A DNA stretch of 64,000 bases from Paenibacillus sp. LHD-117 (GTDB lineage Bacteria > Bacillota > Bacilli > Paenibacillales > Paenibacillaceae), in the NCBI RefSeq assembly GCF_030929555.1, contig NZ_JAVFVT010000010.1, positions 62,001 to 126,000 of the forward strand, given 5' to 3'. Below the pieces are notes generated by a model, which had not been told where the DNA came from, searched no databases, and was given only the letters and a program-made list of their open reading frames with translations. The translations under genes and the position numbers were made by a program. This document shows, in pieces, positions 26,472 to 34,888 of this stretch (position 1 is the first letter of the stretch; each line of letters starts with the position of its first letter).

Positions 26472-28721
26472 TCATGCGGATCCTTCCAATCGCTTCCTTG
26501 CCTTGTTCAGGCTAGTCAGCTTGGCTTCAATCATAGTCAGGGAAGAAGGGAAGTTCCCGTCGTTGCGCCGTGAGAGATCGAGCCAAGGAGCTTCATTCAG
26601 AAGTCGGGCGGCCGCTCTCGTATTGTCCTCTTCAAGAATAGCGATTCGCGTCATTTCGGCTTCTTCGCCCCGTTCTTTTGCGAGCAGGAACCGGTATGTA
26701 TGCAGCGCCGTCTGTAGCGTCCGGTATACAAATTCGATCAATAGCCGCTCTTCAGTCGCAATTGCCGCCAGCTGCGGGTCTGCCAGAAGAGCCAGATGTG
26801 CGACTTCTTCGAAGGCGCGGCGCGCATGCGTACACGCAATCGAATATTCGGTTATCAAAATTTCGGATAACTCGCGACCGTCTTCGGATTTCATCACGCT
26901 CTCCATATGACGGTAAGGCATCGAGACCAGCACGAGGGAGTGCTTTACCTTGTTCACCACGGTGGAGAACGTCTCTTCATTTTCCTGCAAATAGTAAAGC
27001 AGCGCCTCGTAAGTTTCCTTGTTCTCGGGCTCGTCGCCGAATATGAGCGGATGAGCCGGACCGATAAACTCCGGACCGGTGAAATATTGCGGGATGTAAG
27101 GAAGCCGGGCAGCCGCTTCGCCAAGCTCCGACCATGCGCGAATGTAGGCCGGCGCGTCGGATCCAAAATCACGTTGCGCCATTAGGCGGATCGTCTCTTC
27201 CGTGGATTGATTTGGAAACCAGGATGCCCACCAGCCGAGCTCTTCCGCCCGTGATCCCCACATTCCGAAAAACATCCAAGATTGAAGAACGCCGGTTGGC
27301 TTCATGTTGGCCGTTTGGCGCCATTTGTCGGCGAGCCTGCCGAGTGATGGTAGATATGGAATATGGATGCATTCCAGACCGATTGCGGTTTCTGTTTTGA
27401 TATACAGCGGGATGTCCTTCCTCCGGACAATCTCCGCTTGTTGAATTAGGTTCGATGCCGGACCGGTATAATCGACCGAATAGTCCCAAATCAGCTTCCG
27501 GTAACCGTCTTTTTTCACCCATTCATCCTTTTCTATGGTGTTCAACAAAGCAACTCCGGGGGCCATACCGCTCAGCAATTCCAACTGCGTCGGATCGCTC
27601 GACCAGACGAACGCGCTGTATGGCCAAGCCATCACAGGCGCATCCGGCTTTACCTTATGTACCGCGTCGGCCGTTGCTTGCAGGAGGGCATTGACAGCTT
27701 CCTCCGGTCGCTTGACCTGACAGCGCTTACAATTCGTCCGTGCATCCGATTCGATATCGGTAAGATCGGGTCGCATGAAGCAGTGATAATACGATTCACC
27801 ACCGATGATCAGAATCAAACCACCAAGATCCGGCACTTCCCGGAACAGACCGGCCATCGTCTCTGCATGGAAGGCGAGACTCTGCGGATCGGAGGAGCAC
27901 AGGTTGTAGATGCTTTTGCCATTCTCCTTGAGACCAGGTGATATCTTTGCACCTCTTGCTGAGGGAACTCTTTCAAACAATGGATGGTGACCGTCCAGCT
28001 TCGGACTGACCGGTACGAAATAGAGGGACACGCCATACTTCTTCGCACGCGCCGCAGCGCGCTTCAGAACTTGTATACTGTGTATGTAATCGGGGTGGTT
28101 CAACTCGGGAAAAATGCTGCTGCTAACATAGAAGAGCCAGTCTCCGTATAAGGTCATGCCCGTCACGCCGTAATGAATCATGAGACGGAAGGCATCGTCC
28201 GAAAGGAATTCCTCGTCCAAATCCGGCACCAGGTAGTTGGCGCCGTACGGAGCTTGCCCGATCTGAACGTCCCAGGCGGGCGACCGATCGATCTTCCCCC
28301 GCCGGATCGCTGGCGCGCCGCGCGTTGACAGCTCTTTCTCCAAGTATACGATCCCGGCCCATATCCCGCCGATGTCCGAAGCAGAGACCACGATCCGATC
28401 GGTATCCACTTCGCGTCTGAAGCTCCCTGCGTCAAGTGGGGCATCGCTCCTAAGAACAATCGTCCGGGGCGAGCGGTCAGTTACACGGATGCCGGATCGA
28501 TCGAGATAGTCGGCCAAATCGGCGGCCGCCTCCTCCATGCCGGGAAAGTCCGCTTCGATTCGAATCTCCCATTCTCCGTCCAACCTGAGCTCTTCCCTTC
28601 CTATTACATTGCAACTGTCTAACGGAACGACGTTCCGGTGCGGATCCCTCCGATCGCGGCTGATCTTGTCTTCGTTCGCTTGCCGCAGACGGTCAGCGAT
28701 TAGCAAAGAATTGTGCATCAT
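26472..28721 (-). CDS. Putative glycoside hydrolase with GH20-like N-terminal domain
   Basis: A 749-residue cytoplasmic protein. Residues about 45-130 have the GH20/GH67-like accessory fold (DLADYLDRSGIRV, RTIVLRSDAPLDAGSFRREVDTDRIVVSASDIGGIWAGIVYLEKEL). A barrel follows: FRLMIHYGVTGMTLYGDWLFY, DLGGLILIIGGESYYHCFM, a CKRCQVKRPEEAVNALLQATADAVHKVKPDAPVMAWPYSAFVW segment that resembles hypothetical family-20-like glycosidases, and IYIKTETAIG-type strands. GGESYYH is a candidate catalytic-acid site. A helical C-terminus starts near residue 560. ATG 28721 follows GAGGAGGG. It is the first enzyme gene after the regulator. A role in cleaving an imported glycoside of an acylated amino or uronic sugar is inference. 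Confidence 0.65.
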   Translation of the reverse strand: MMHNSLLIADRLRQANEDKISRDRRDPHRNVVPLDSCNVIGREELRLDGEWEIRIEADFPGMEEAAADLADYLDRSGIRVTDRSPRTIVLRSDAPLDAGSFRREVDTDRIVVSASDIGGIWAGIVYLEKELSTRGAPAIRRGKIDRSPAWDVQIGQAPYGANYLVPDLDEEFLSDDAFRLMIHYGVTGMTLYGDWLFYVSSSIFPELNHPDYIHSIQVLKRAAARAKKYGVSLYFVPVSPKLDGHHPLFERVPSARGAKISPGLKENGKSIYNLCSSDPQSLAFHAETMAGLFREVPDLGGLILIIGGESYYHCFMRPDLTDIESDARTNCKRCQVKRPEEAVNALLQATADAVHKVKPDAPVMAWPYSAFVWSSDPTQLELLSGMAPGVALLNTIEKDEWVKKDGYRKLIWDYSVDYTGPASNLIQQAEIVRRKDIPLYIKTETAIGLECIHIPYLPSLGRLADKWRQTANMKPTGVLQSWMFFGMWGSRAEELGWWASWFPNQSTEETIRLMAQRDFGSDAPAYIRAWSELGEAAARLPYIPQYFTGPEFIGPAHPLIFGDEPENKETYEALLYYLQENEETFSTVVNKVKHSLVLVSMPYRHMESVMKSEDGRELSEILITEYSIACTHARRAFEEVAHLALLADPQLAAIATEERLLIEFVYRTLQTALHTYRFLLAKERGEEAEMTRIAILEEDNTRAAARLLNEAPWLDLSRRNDGNFPSSLTMIEAKLTSLNKARKRLEGSA

Positions 28722-28749
28722 AAGTGTTAATCCCTCCTCGATTGACTGC

Positions 28750-29445
28750 TCAAAACCATGCACTGTCGTCAAACGACGAATTGTCAATCTCCTTCATATC
28801 CGCGAACTCCCGATAGGAACGGTGGATATGGGCCCTCATGATCCCTTCCGCATAATCGGCATCTCTGCGATTCAGCGCATCAATCAATTCCCAATGCTGC
28901 TCGACTTCCTTCTGTTTGGTCGATGTGCTTCCCAGCATTCGGTTAACAAGAGCGATTTGAAACGAAATCGTCTTGTACATGTGAATCAACCTCTCATGTC
29001 GGGACAGACTGATAATCGATTGATGGATGTACAACGAATCTTTAAGCAAGGACGGCACCGAGTTGTCATTGAGTTTGGCTTCCATCGATTCATAGAACTC
29101 CTGCAGGTGCCGAATATCTTCATCCGATGCATTTTTTACGGCCAGACGAATTGCCAGCCCTTCGTAAACCGCCCGTAACGAATAGACCTCGAACACGTCC
29201 TTCATATGGAACGCGCGAACCAAAGGACCTTTGTTCGGAACGATCGTGACGATACCCTCTCCAGACAATAGGCGAATCGCTTCCCGCACCGGCGTCTGGC
29301 TTATGCCGAGGTCTTTGGCGAATTTCGTCTCGATGATCCGGTCTCCCGGATTTAATTCCCCGTCCAAAATTTGCTGTTTAATCAATTGCACTAGATCTTC
29401 GCTAATATTTTGTTTTTCCAAAATGATCTGTTTCGTGATATTCAC
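28750..29445 (-). CDS. GntR family regulator, FCD (FadR-type) domain
   Basis: A 231-residue regulator. A winged helix lies at residues 15-80 (LVQLIKQQILDGELNPGDRIIETKFAKDLGISQTPVREAIRLLSGEGIVTIVPNKGPLV), followed by an all-helical FCD ligand domain (VFEVYSLRAVYEGLAIRLAVK, HQSIISLSRHERLI, AEGIMRAHIHRSY) with the metal-binding His/Asp set of that group partly visible. GTG 29445 follows AAGGAGAATGCGCC. The start of the next gene is 29 bases beyond its stop, so it heads the catabolic cluster and probably controls it in response to a carboxylic or sugar acid. An A/T-rich repeat just upstream is a plausible autoregulatory site. Confidence 0.9.
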   Translation of the reverse strand: MNITKQIILEKQNISEDLVQLIKQQILDGELNPGDRIIETKFAKDLGISQTPVREAIRLLSGEGIVTIVPNKGPLVRAFHMKDVFEVYSLRAVYEGLAIRLAVKNASDEDIRHLQEFYESMEAKLNDNSVPSLLKDSLYIHQSIISLSRHERLIHMYKTISFQIALVNRMLGSTSTKQKEVEQHWELIDALNRRDADYAEGIMRAHIHRSYREFADMKEIDNSSFDDSAWF

Positions 29446-29456
29446 GGCGCATTCTC

Positions 29457-29482
29457 CTTATATATAATGGATTATATATAAT
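29457..29482. promoter_or_regulatory. Candidate operator of the GntR/FCD regulator
   Basis: Two copies of TTATATATAAT, itself nearly palindromic, lie in tandem immediately upstream of the GTG start, separated by three bases (GGA). Such repeats at the start of a GntR gene commonly mark self-repression. The assignment is by position and symmetry only. Confidence 0.4.
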
Positions 29483-29526
29483 ATATTCTACACTAAAAAA
29501 AATTGCAATAGTTAATTTTCAATTTG

Positions 29527-29670
29527 CTATCCGTCCAGCTTCTTTATCCAAGAGTAGAGCTGACGACGATTGACCTGATTCGCTTTGCACCAATGGGTTG
29601 CCTTTTCGCCACTTGCGTGAAATGCCGCGATACGCGCTTCCCATTTCATTCGAATCTCTTCTCTAGCCAT
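29527..29670 (-). pseudogene. IS66 accessory ORF (TnpA-like) fragment
   Basis: A 47-residue reading frame, MAREEIRMKWEARIAAFHASGEKATHWCKANQVNRRQLYSWIKKLDG, matches the helix-turn-helix head of the IS66 first ORF (IS66 OrfA). It starts behind GGAGGG at 29670 and stops at 29527, far shorter than an intact ORF. No TnpB, TnpC or inverted ends are visible nearby. This is a leftover of an IS66 insertion. Confidence 0.75.
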
Positions 29671-29895
29671 AGAAAAACCCTCCTCTGATTGACTTCTGAG
29701 GAGGATTATCTCATAGCGTATTCGCGATTCGCTTGTACATGGACATGAATGAATACCATGAGTGGCGCGACAAAAACAAGTAACCATTTACGGGCAGCGA
29801 GATGAGATTTCACACATTAATATGGACTTGACCCATGCTTTGCTTACAGGTACGCAAAACGGACCTGCAGCGCGCCAGCACGACTATCAAAACAA

Positions 29896-29950
29896 AATAC
29901 CGCTTCCCATTCGAAGAGGCCGAGCGCGGCTACGAAGGGTAAGCGGTATT
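29896..29950 (-). terminator. Terminator after the GNAT gene
   Basis: The arms AATACCGCTT and AAGCGGTATT form an interrupted stem around a GC-rich loop. On the minus strand the stem is followed by a T-rich run just after the acetyltransferase stop. The T-run on the other side makes it potentially bidirectional. Confidence 0.75.
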
Positions 29951-29956
29951 TTTTTG

Positions 29957-30544
29957 TTACCGGCTGATTCGTTTCTCCATGCAGTAGCTGGAGTCGCAAT
30001 CTACATATTCACCGAAACGTTCGATTTCGTAAAAGCCTTGCTTCCGGTAGAAGCCTATCGATTCGTACTGGGGCTCGCCCGTCTCGAGACGGAGGATCGT
30101 ATGCCCCATCTCCGCAGCGCGATGCTCCAAGTACCCGTACACTTTGCCCGCAATGCCGGCCCTGCGCACGTCCGGCTCTACATAAAATCGCTTCAGCTCC
30201 GCGGTTCCGTCGTCGAGCCCTCGAATTCCGCCGCAGCCGACCGGCCGGTTCCCCAAAAAAGCGACGGCGAAAACCATCTCCCGCGTCGCCGGCGCCGACA
30301 AGTCGACGCCGAATATTTCGTCGGCCGGATACAGACTCGACAAATAATGATCCAGCTTCGCGATTAGCGCAAGAAGTCCTTCGTCGTCGCAAGGCACCTC
30401 CCTAACCGTTATCATTTGCTCCGGAGTAACCGAGTCTGATTCGGTTGCAACGGCCCTCTTCCCGACGGTTTCGAAACTTGCTCCGTCAAGCCTACTCCCA
30501 TTGACATTCGCTGTCGGCTCCGTCATGTTCTTCGCCTTATCCAC
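29957..30544 (-). CDS. GNAT family N-acetyltransferase
   Basis: An acetyl-CoA-dependent acetyltransferase. The conserved core begins at MITVREVPCDDEGLLALIAKLDHYL and includes FAVAFLGNRPVGCGGIRGL, ELKRFYVEPDVRRAGIAGKVYGYLE (the acetyl-CoA loop, here RRAGIAG) and ETGEPQYESIGFYRKQGFYEIERFG. The frame can start at GTG 30544, eight bases inside the end of the upstream gene behind GAGGAG, or at ATG 30415 with a close GGAG, which would give 152 residues and match the family length. The N-terminal 43 residues look unconserved. The substrate is unknown. It closes a unit with the PHP phosphatase. Confidence 0.85.
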   Translation of the reverse strand: MDKAKNMTEPTANVNGSRLDGASFETVGKRAVATESDSVTPEQMITVREVPCDDEGLLALIAKLDHYLSSLYPADEIFGVDLSAPATREMVFAVAFLGNRPVGCGGIRGLDDGTAELKRFYVEPDVRRAGIAGKVYGYLEHRAAEMGHTILRLETGEPQYESIGFYRKQGFYEIERFGEYVDCDSSYCMEKRISR

Positions 30545-31358
30545 GTCTCATCCGCTCCTCGAACCAGTCGTAACCGAACCCGACCTGCTCCGGCTTATGC
30601 GAATCCGAACCGTAGACGCAAGCGATGCCTCGCCGCAAACATTCCTCGAGGAACCACTCCGGCACGTACGGCTTGCCGCAGGTCGGCACGCGAAGTCCCG
30701 CCGTATTGACATCGATGCCGACCCCGGTCGATTCCAGCAGAGGCAAGATCCCTTCTAAGCGGCGACGGATCAGCGTCTCTTCGATCGGTGGAAGCTCCTT
30801 GCTGAACTTCTCGATCAGGTTGATATGACCGATCCGCTTGCGCATCGGGAGCTTCGCCGCTAACTTAATCGCCTCTTCTACATGGTCGTGATATTCGTTC
30901 GCCACCCGATCCATCGTCCCGTAATGCGCCAGCAGATTCTTCCGGAAGTCTTCCGGCGTGAAGTCGATGCATCGCATGCCGCCGATGCCCGGCAAATAAT
31001 GGACCGAATAAACGACATCCTCCAGCTCGCCGCCCCACCGTTCGAGCAGTTGTTCCGTGAACTCGGGAGCCCCCGGCAAATAGTCGATCTCGAGGCCGAC
31101 GGCGATTTCGATTCGCCCCTCGTAGCGGCGCTTCATCTCTTTGGCGTACGCCAAATACTCCGGCATCTCTTCCATCGGCATGGCAAGCTCGTCCATCAGC
31201 TTCCGGTCGTCGATCCATCCCGCCGGCAGCGGAGGATGTTCGCTGATCGTGTAACGTTCGAATCCGAGCTCAATCGCGCGTTCGATATACAGTTCCTGCT
31301 CCGCGTCGCTTCCGTGATAACAGAAGCGCGTGTGCGTATGTCCATCCCATTTCAACAT
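30537..31358 (-). CDS. PHP-domain histidinol-phosphatase family protein
   Basis: A 273-residue protein starting at ATG 31358 with AAGGAG nine bases upstream. PHP metal-binding motifs occur in order: WDGHTHTRFCYHG, ISEHPPLP, VGLEIDYLPG, YSVHYLPGIG, IGHINLIEKF, VDVNTAGLRVP and YGSDSHKPEQVG. These match the HisK-type phosphatase that hydrolyses histidinol phosphate in histidine synthesis. No other his genes are nearby, so it could act on another phosphate ester. The frame extends upstream without a better start. The following GNAT gene overlaps its end. Confidence 0.87.
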   Translation of the reverse strand: MLKWDGHTHTRFCYHGSDAEQELYIERAIELGFERYTISEHPPLPAGWIDDRKLMDELAMPMEEMPEYLAYAKEMKRRYEGRIEIAVGLEIDYLPGAPEFTEQLLERWGGELEDVVYSVHYLPGIGGMRCIDFTPEDFRKNLLAHYGTMDRVANEYHDHVEEAIKLAAKLPMRKRIGHINLIEKFSKELPPIEETLIRRRLEGILPLLESTGVGIDVNTAGLRVPTCGKPYVPEWFLEECLRRGIACVYGSDSHKPEQVGFGYDWFEERMRRG

Positions 31359-31628
31359 GTCTCGCAGCTCCTTCGCCATAATACTTCTCTCTACTATACT
31401 CTTATGCCTAAGCGTACCACGTGTCCGCCCCCCGGGTAAATTCCGTTTTCGCGACGATCGCCTTGAACGCGACAGCAATCGACGATCAAAATTCGACAGC
31501 ATCGCGAAATCGACGGCGGAGGCTGTCAGCGCGAATGCAGGAATATTTTGCCGATGAAAAGGATTTCCGCGCGAGGATGTCGAATGTTCAGGGTTGAGCA
31601 TGAATAGGTACTTAGTAGGAGGCCCCCG

Positions 31629-32618
31629 ATGAATTGGTTATCCAAACAATTTACGTTCGTCATCATTCCCGATGCTAACCAGTCCGTTCAGCGGTTCCGG
31701 TTAAACGGGTTCATTCTTGTGCTTGTGCCGTCCGTTATCGCGCTGCTCGCCGTATGTTCCGCTCTGTTCATCATATTATTCGGCGGTAACATGTCGGAGA
31801 TTAGGCATCTCAAAAAACAGCTTGCGGCATCCGAGTCCGGTTACGCGGAGACGCTGCAGGACAAAGAGAACCATATCTCATCGCTGGAAGCCGATCTGAC
31901 CGCATTGTCTGCGCAGGCCGAGCAGATCGAAACCAAGATGAGCGAGATTACGGAGCTTGAGCTTCAATTGAAGAAAATCGCCGGCATCAAAGAGCCGGAC
32001 GTACATATCTCTTCGGCGACGATCGAAGATGGCGAGGAAGGCGGCCAAGGCGGGGAAGAAATCGAACTTCCGGCGTCGGCCGAGCCGACCTCGCTAGCGA
32101 GCCAGACGGAGCAGGAATTCGTAGCTCTATCCTCCCGGATGGAAGCGTTAAGGCCCAGCCTCGAAGCGACAAAATCGGCTATGCTGAAATATAAGCAAAT
32201 ACTGGACATTACCCCTACGATTTGGCCCGCCGATAATCGGAAAATCACGTCAACCTTCGGCGTGAGGCGGGATCCCTTCTCCCGGCGTTCCGCTCTGCAC
32301 GCAGGTCTCGATATCGGAGGCAACCGCGGCGATCCGATCTATGCGGCCGCGGACGGCGTCGTCACCTTATCCGAACGCGCATACCCGCAAGGCAATAACA
32401 TTATTATCAATCATGGGCGAGGCATTGAAACCAGGTACATGCATTTGAACGAACGATTGGTGAAAGTCGGCGACAAAGTGAAGAAAGGCCAGCTGATCGG
32501 CGAGCTTGGCAATACCGGCCGCAGCACGGGACCGCATTTGCACTACGAGGTCATCGTGAACGGAACGCAGGTCGACCCCATGCCCTATATCCAAGAAGAT
32601 AGAAAGGAACGTGAATAA
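31629..32618 (+). CDS. Membrane-anchored M23 peptidase with coiled coil
   Basis: A 329-residue cell-wall hydrolase candidate. A single membrane segment (residues 28-52, GFILVLVPSVIALLAVCSALFIILF) is followed by a coiled coil (about 55-115), an acidic linker (EDGEEGGQGGEE) and a peptidase M23/LytM domain (about 225-320). Catalytic residues are intact: SALHAGLDIGG (HxxxD) and GPHLHYEVIVNG (HxH). The active site would be outside the membrane and may be controlled by the coiled coil. ATG 31629 has AGGAGG upstream. The bactofilin gene starts two bases past its stop, a pairing seen widely; bactofilins localise such peptidases to shape the cell. Confidence 0.93.
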   Translation: MNWLSKQFTFVIIPDANQSVQRFRLNGFILVLVPSVIALLAVCSALFIILFGGNMSEIRHLKKQLAASESGYAETLQDKENHISSLEADLTALSAQAEQIETKMSEITELELQLKKIAGIKEPDVHISSATIEDGEEGGQGGEEIELPASAEPTSLASQTEQEFVALSSRMEALRPSLEATKSAMLKYKQILDITPTIWPADNRKITSTFGVRRDPFSRRSALHAGLDIGGNRGDPIYAAADGVVTLSERAYPQGNNIIINHGRGIETRYMHLNERLVKVGDKVKKGQLIGELGNTGRSTGPHLHYEVIVNGTQVDPMPYIQEDRKERE

Positions 32619-32620
32619 AC

Positions 32621-33016
32621 ATGTTCAAGAATAAACCCGGCACAGGCAAAATCAATCCGGATACGACGGACACGCTCATCGGGGAAGGAACGATCTTCGA
32701 GGGCAAAATCAGATCCGAAGCAAGCATTCGCATCGAAGGCAGCATTATGGGGGACATCATGTCGAGCGGCGATGTCATTATCGGAGAAAACGGCGTCGCC
32801 AACTCCAACATCAATGCCAGGGACTTGATTCTGGCCGGCCAGCTGAACGGGGACGCCGACGTGCGCGGCAAGCTGACGATCAACTCGACCGGCGTGCTGA
32901 ACGGCAACATCTCGGCCTCGTCGCTGATTATCGAATCCGGAGGCGTGTTCAACGGCAGCAGCAAGATGACGGCCGCCAAGCCCGAAGCCGTGCAGCCGAT
33001 CAAAGCTTCGTCTTAA
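32621..33016 (+). CDS. Bactofilin (polymer-forming cytoskeletal protein)
   Basis: A 131-residue bactofilin. Residues 15-120 form the beta-helix, seen as a repeat of G-hydrophobic steps: DTLIGEGTIFEGKIRSEASIRIEGSIMGDIMSSGDVIIGENGVANSNINARDLILAGQLNGDADVRGKLTINSTGVLNGNISASSLIIESGGVFNGSSKM. Short disordered tails flank it. Bactofilins polymerise without nucleotide and position cell-wall enzymes. It is two bases behind the M23 peptidase gene, so the pair is probably co-translated. A hairpin at 33065-33097 ends the unit. Confidence 0.93.
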   Translation: MFKNKPGTGKINPDTTDTLIGEGTIFEGKIRSEASIRIEGSIMGDIMSSGDVIIGENGVANSNINARDLILAGQLNGDADVRGKLTINSTGVLNGNISASSLIIESGGVFNGSSKMTAAKPEAVQPIKASS

Positions 33017-33064
33017 GCTGCGGAAGATAAGAAAACAAACTCTTAGATACCTTGATTTCAAAAA

Positions 33065-33097
33065 AAGCAAGCCGCCTCTTGATAAGGCAGCTTGCTT
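33065..33097. terminator. Bidirectional terminator between bactofilin and the sigma remnant
   Basis: The stem GCAAGC-GCCT / AGGC-GCTTGC is flanked by an A-run on the left and a T-run on the right. It can end transcripts from both sides. Confidence 0.85.
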
Positions 33098-33600
33098 TTA
33101 TTTAAGTTAACCCTTATTGCTTAAAACTTATAAGTTGTTGTAAATTCTGAGCGCGGTCACTTTACCGCTGGATACGTCATCCGAGGTAAAGCCGGAAACC
33201 GTGTTGCCTACTTTGAACTCTTTGCTCACGAGTTGTTCGGAGGCATCCTTCGTAATAATGCAAGTGAATCGGGATCCGGTATTTCCGATCCAGGGACAAC
33301 ACCGCCTGCAGGACCGTGTATTCCTCCCTCGTCAGATCGGACAGATTATCCGGCAGCGGGATTCGGTTTCGGAACCATCCCGCCTTCAGTCGGTTTTTGC
33401 TTTTATTAATCGCCGTTCGAATCAACCCAGCCTCTAGTGTTCGTCGCTTGCGAAGTCGGGAGAGGATTGCAAATAGGCCAGGAATACGTCCTGCGCCACT
33501 TCTTCCGCATCCGCGATGTTTTTGAGATAAGAGAACGCGATCTTGATCAAATTGTCCGAATAGTTGATCACGGCTTTGCGAACGGATTCATTGAGCTCAG

Positions 33601-33790
33601 GTCAATGACTCCCGCTTAACTATCATTTGAAGTGGGAGCTTGTAACTACCCGATCGTGCTATCGTCTTTAGCGACTCCGATCTTTTGTCGTTCAGAAGAA
33701 CGTGGTGTTACATCCACGATAAGCATACGCCTACCGATGGGCAGATTGACAACTGCCCTGCAAGTCTAGCCATGCTAAACCTGCACCTTG
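33601..33790 (-). ncRNA. Predicted omega-RNA scaffold of element A
   Basis: The 3' end of tnpB and the bases beyond it are nearly identical in copies A and B, with paired segments GGGCAG/CTGCCC, CGTGG/CCACG and GTTC/GAAC and a final hairpin CTCCCACTT/AAGCGGGAG. In TnpB systems this region is transcribed and the guide is the sequence just outside the right end; here it would begin CTGAGCTCAATGAATC at 33600 and run downwards. The 5' boundary is a guess. Confidence 0.7.
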
Positions 33791-34888
33791 AAGAAGGTAC
33801 TCTTTTCCCTTCAAACACAGATTCATCGCGCCTACGCGGTCATCATTGCTTTCATAACCGCATGTCCGGCAACGAAAACGATGCTTTCGTTTTTCCCTGT
33901 TTTCTTTTGAGATATGACCACATAACGGACACGTCTGCGAGGTATACTTCGGATCGACTGCAATTGCTTTTGAGCCAGCAAGCGGCGCCTTATACTCTAT
34001 CATTTTACGAAGTTGATAGAAGGCCCACGATACCGTCACATAACGATCCTTGAGCTTCGTCTTTTCTGTTGCGCGGCGGACACCTGTCAAATCCTCCAGC
34101 ACGAACAACGTATTTGCTCCATACCTGGTAACGAGTGCCTTGCTGACCTGATGGTTTACGTCGGTCATCCAACGGTTTTCTCGTTCTCCGATTTTCTTCA
34201 GTCTGCGACGGGATGACGGCGTTTGTTTGCGCTGCAGCTCCGAACGCAACCGTTTGTAGTTTACTCGTTTTCGTTTCAGTGCCCTCCCCCGATAGAAAAC
34301 CGTTTTGCCGTCGCTCCCATACGCCGTTGCGATAAAGTTGATGCCGAGATCAATCCCTGCCACCTGTTTGATGTCCTTGAGCTCAGGAACCTCCGTGTTC
34401 TTCGTCACCGGAATATGCAGAAACCACTTTCGCTTTTTGTACACCAGCTTGGCAGTGCCGAATGTCCAGGAACCGTCGAGATAGACTTCCATGCCTTTCG
34501 CTTCGAAGGGGATCTTGATCCGGCCTTGTAGCGTGTTGACGGAGAACAGCTGCGCCTTCAGCGAATAGTCCCTGTTCCAGACAAGATCATATTCCGGCTT
34601 TTTGAAGCGCACGAGCGCCCAAGCATACCCGTTGCTCCGAATCGCCTTGTATTTAGCAATGACGGTTTTCATCACCGACTGCGCCATTTGGGAGCGCAGG
34701 CCAATCATGCTTCGAAGGGTTTGATACGACATTCGGTGCAGGGCAGGCTGATTGAGTTCGCTCGTATCAAACACAAGGGCAGAGACGAGATTGCAGCCCT
34801 GGCGATAAGCAATCATAGTTTGGTGCAGCGCTTCTACTTGACTTTCCGTCGGTTTGATTTTTATTTTTGCAGTGACGGTTAAGATCAT
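33731..34888 (-). CDS. tnpB: TnpB (IS605 OrfB), RNA-guided nuclease, copy A
   Basis: A 385-residue TnpB. The RuvC residues are intact: D180 in AGIDLGINF, E265 in FVLEDLTG and D350 in NDDRVGAMN, with a four-Cys zinc ribbon between (CPLCGH, CRTCGY). The N-terminal helix-rich part carries the basic RNA/DNA-binding region (KIKIKPTESQVEALHQTM). TnpB uses an RNA copied from the element's right end to cut DNA next to a short motif, helping the element to persist. ATG 34888 follows GGAGG at seven bases. Compared with copy B, the stop is lost and 13 extra codons run into the omega-RNA region. About 85 percent identical to copy B by eye. Confidence 0.94.
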   Translation of the reverse strand: MILTVTAKIKIKPTESQVEALHQTMIAYRQGCNLVSALVFDTSELNQPALHRMSYQTLRSMIGLRSQMAQSVMKTVIAKYKAIRSNGYAWALVRFKKPEYDLVWNRDYSLKAQLFSVNTLQGRIKIPFEAKGMEVYLDGSWTFGTAKLVYKKRKWFLHIPVTKNTEVPELKDIKQVAGIDLGINFIATAYGSDGKTVFYRGRALKRKRVNYKRLRSELQRKQTPSSRRRLKKIGERENRWMTDVNHQVSKALVTRYGANTLFVLEDLTGVRRATEKTKLKDRYVTVSWAFYQLRKMIEYKAPLAGSKAIAVDPKYTSQTCPLCGHISKENREKRKHRFRCRTCGYESNDDRVGAMNLCLKGKEYLLQGAGLAWLDLQGSCQSAHR

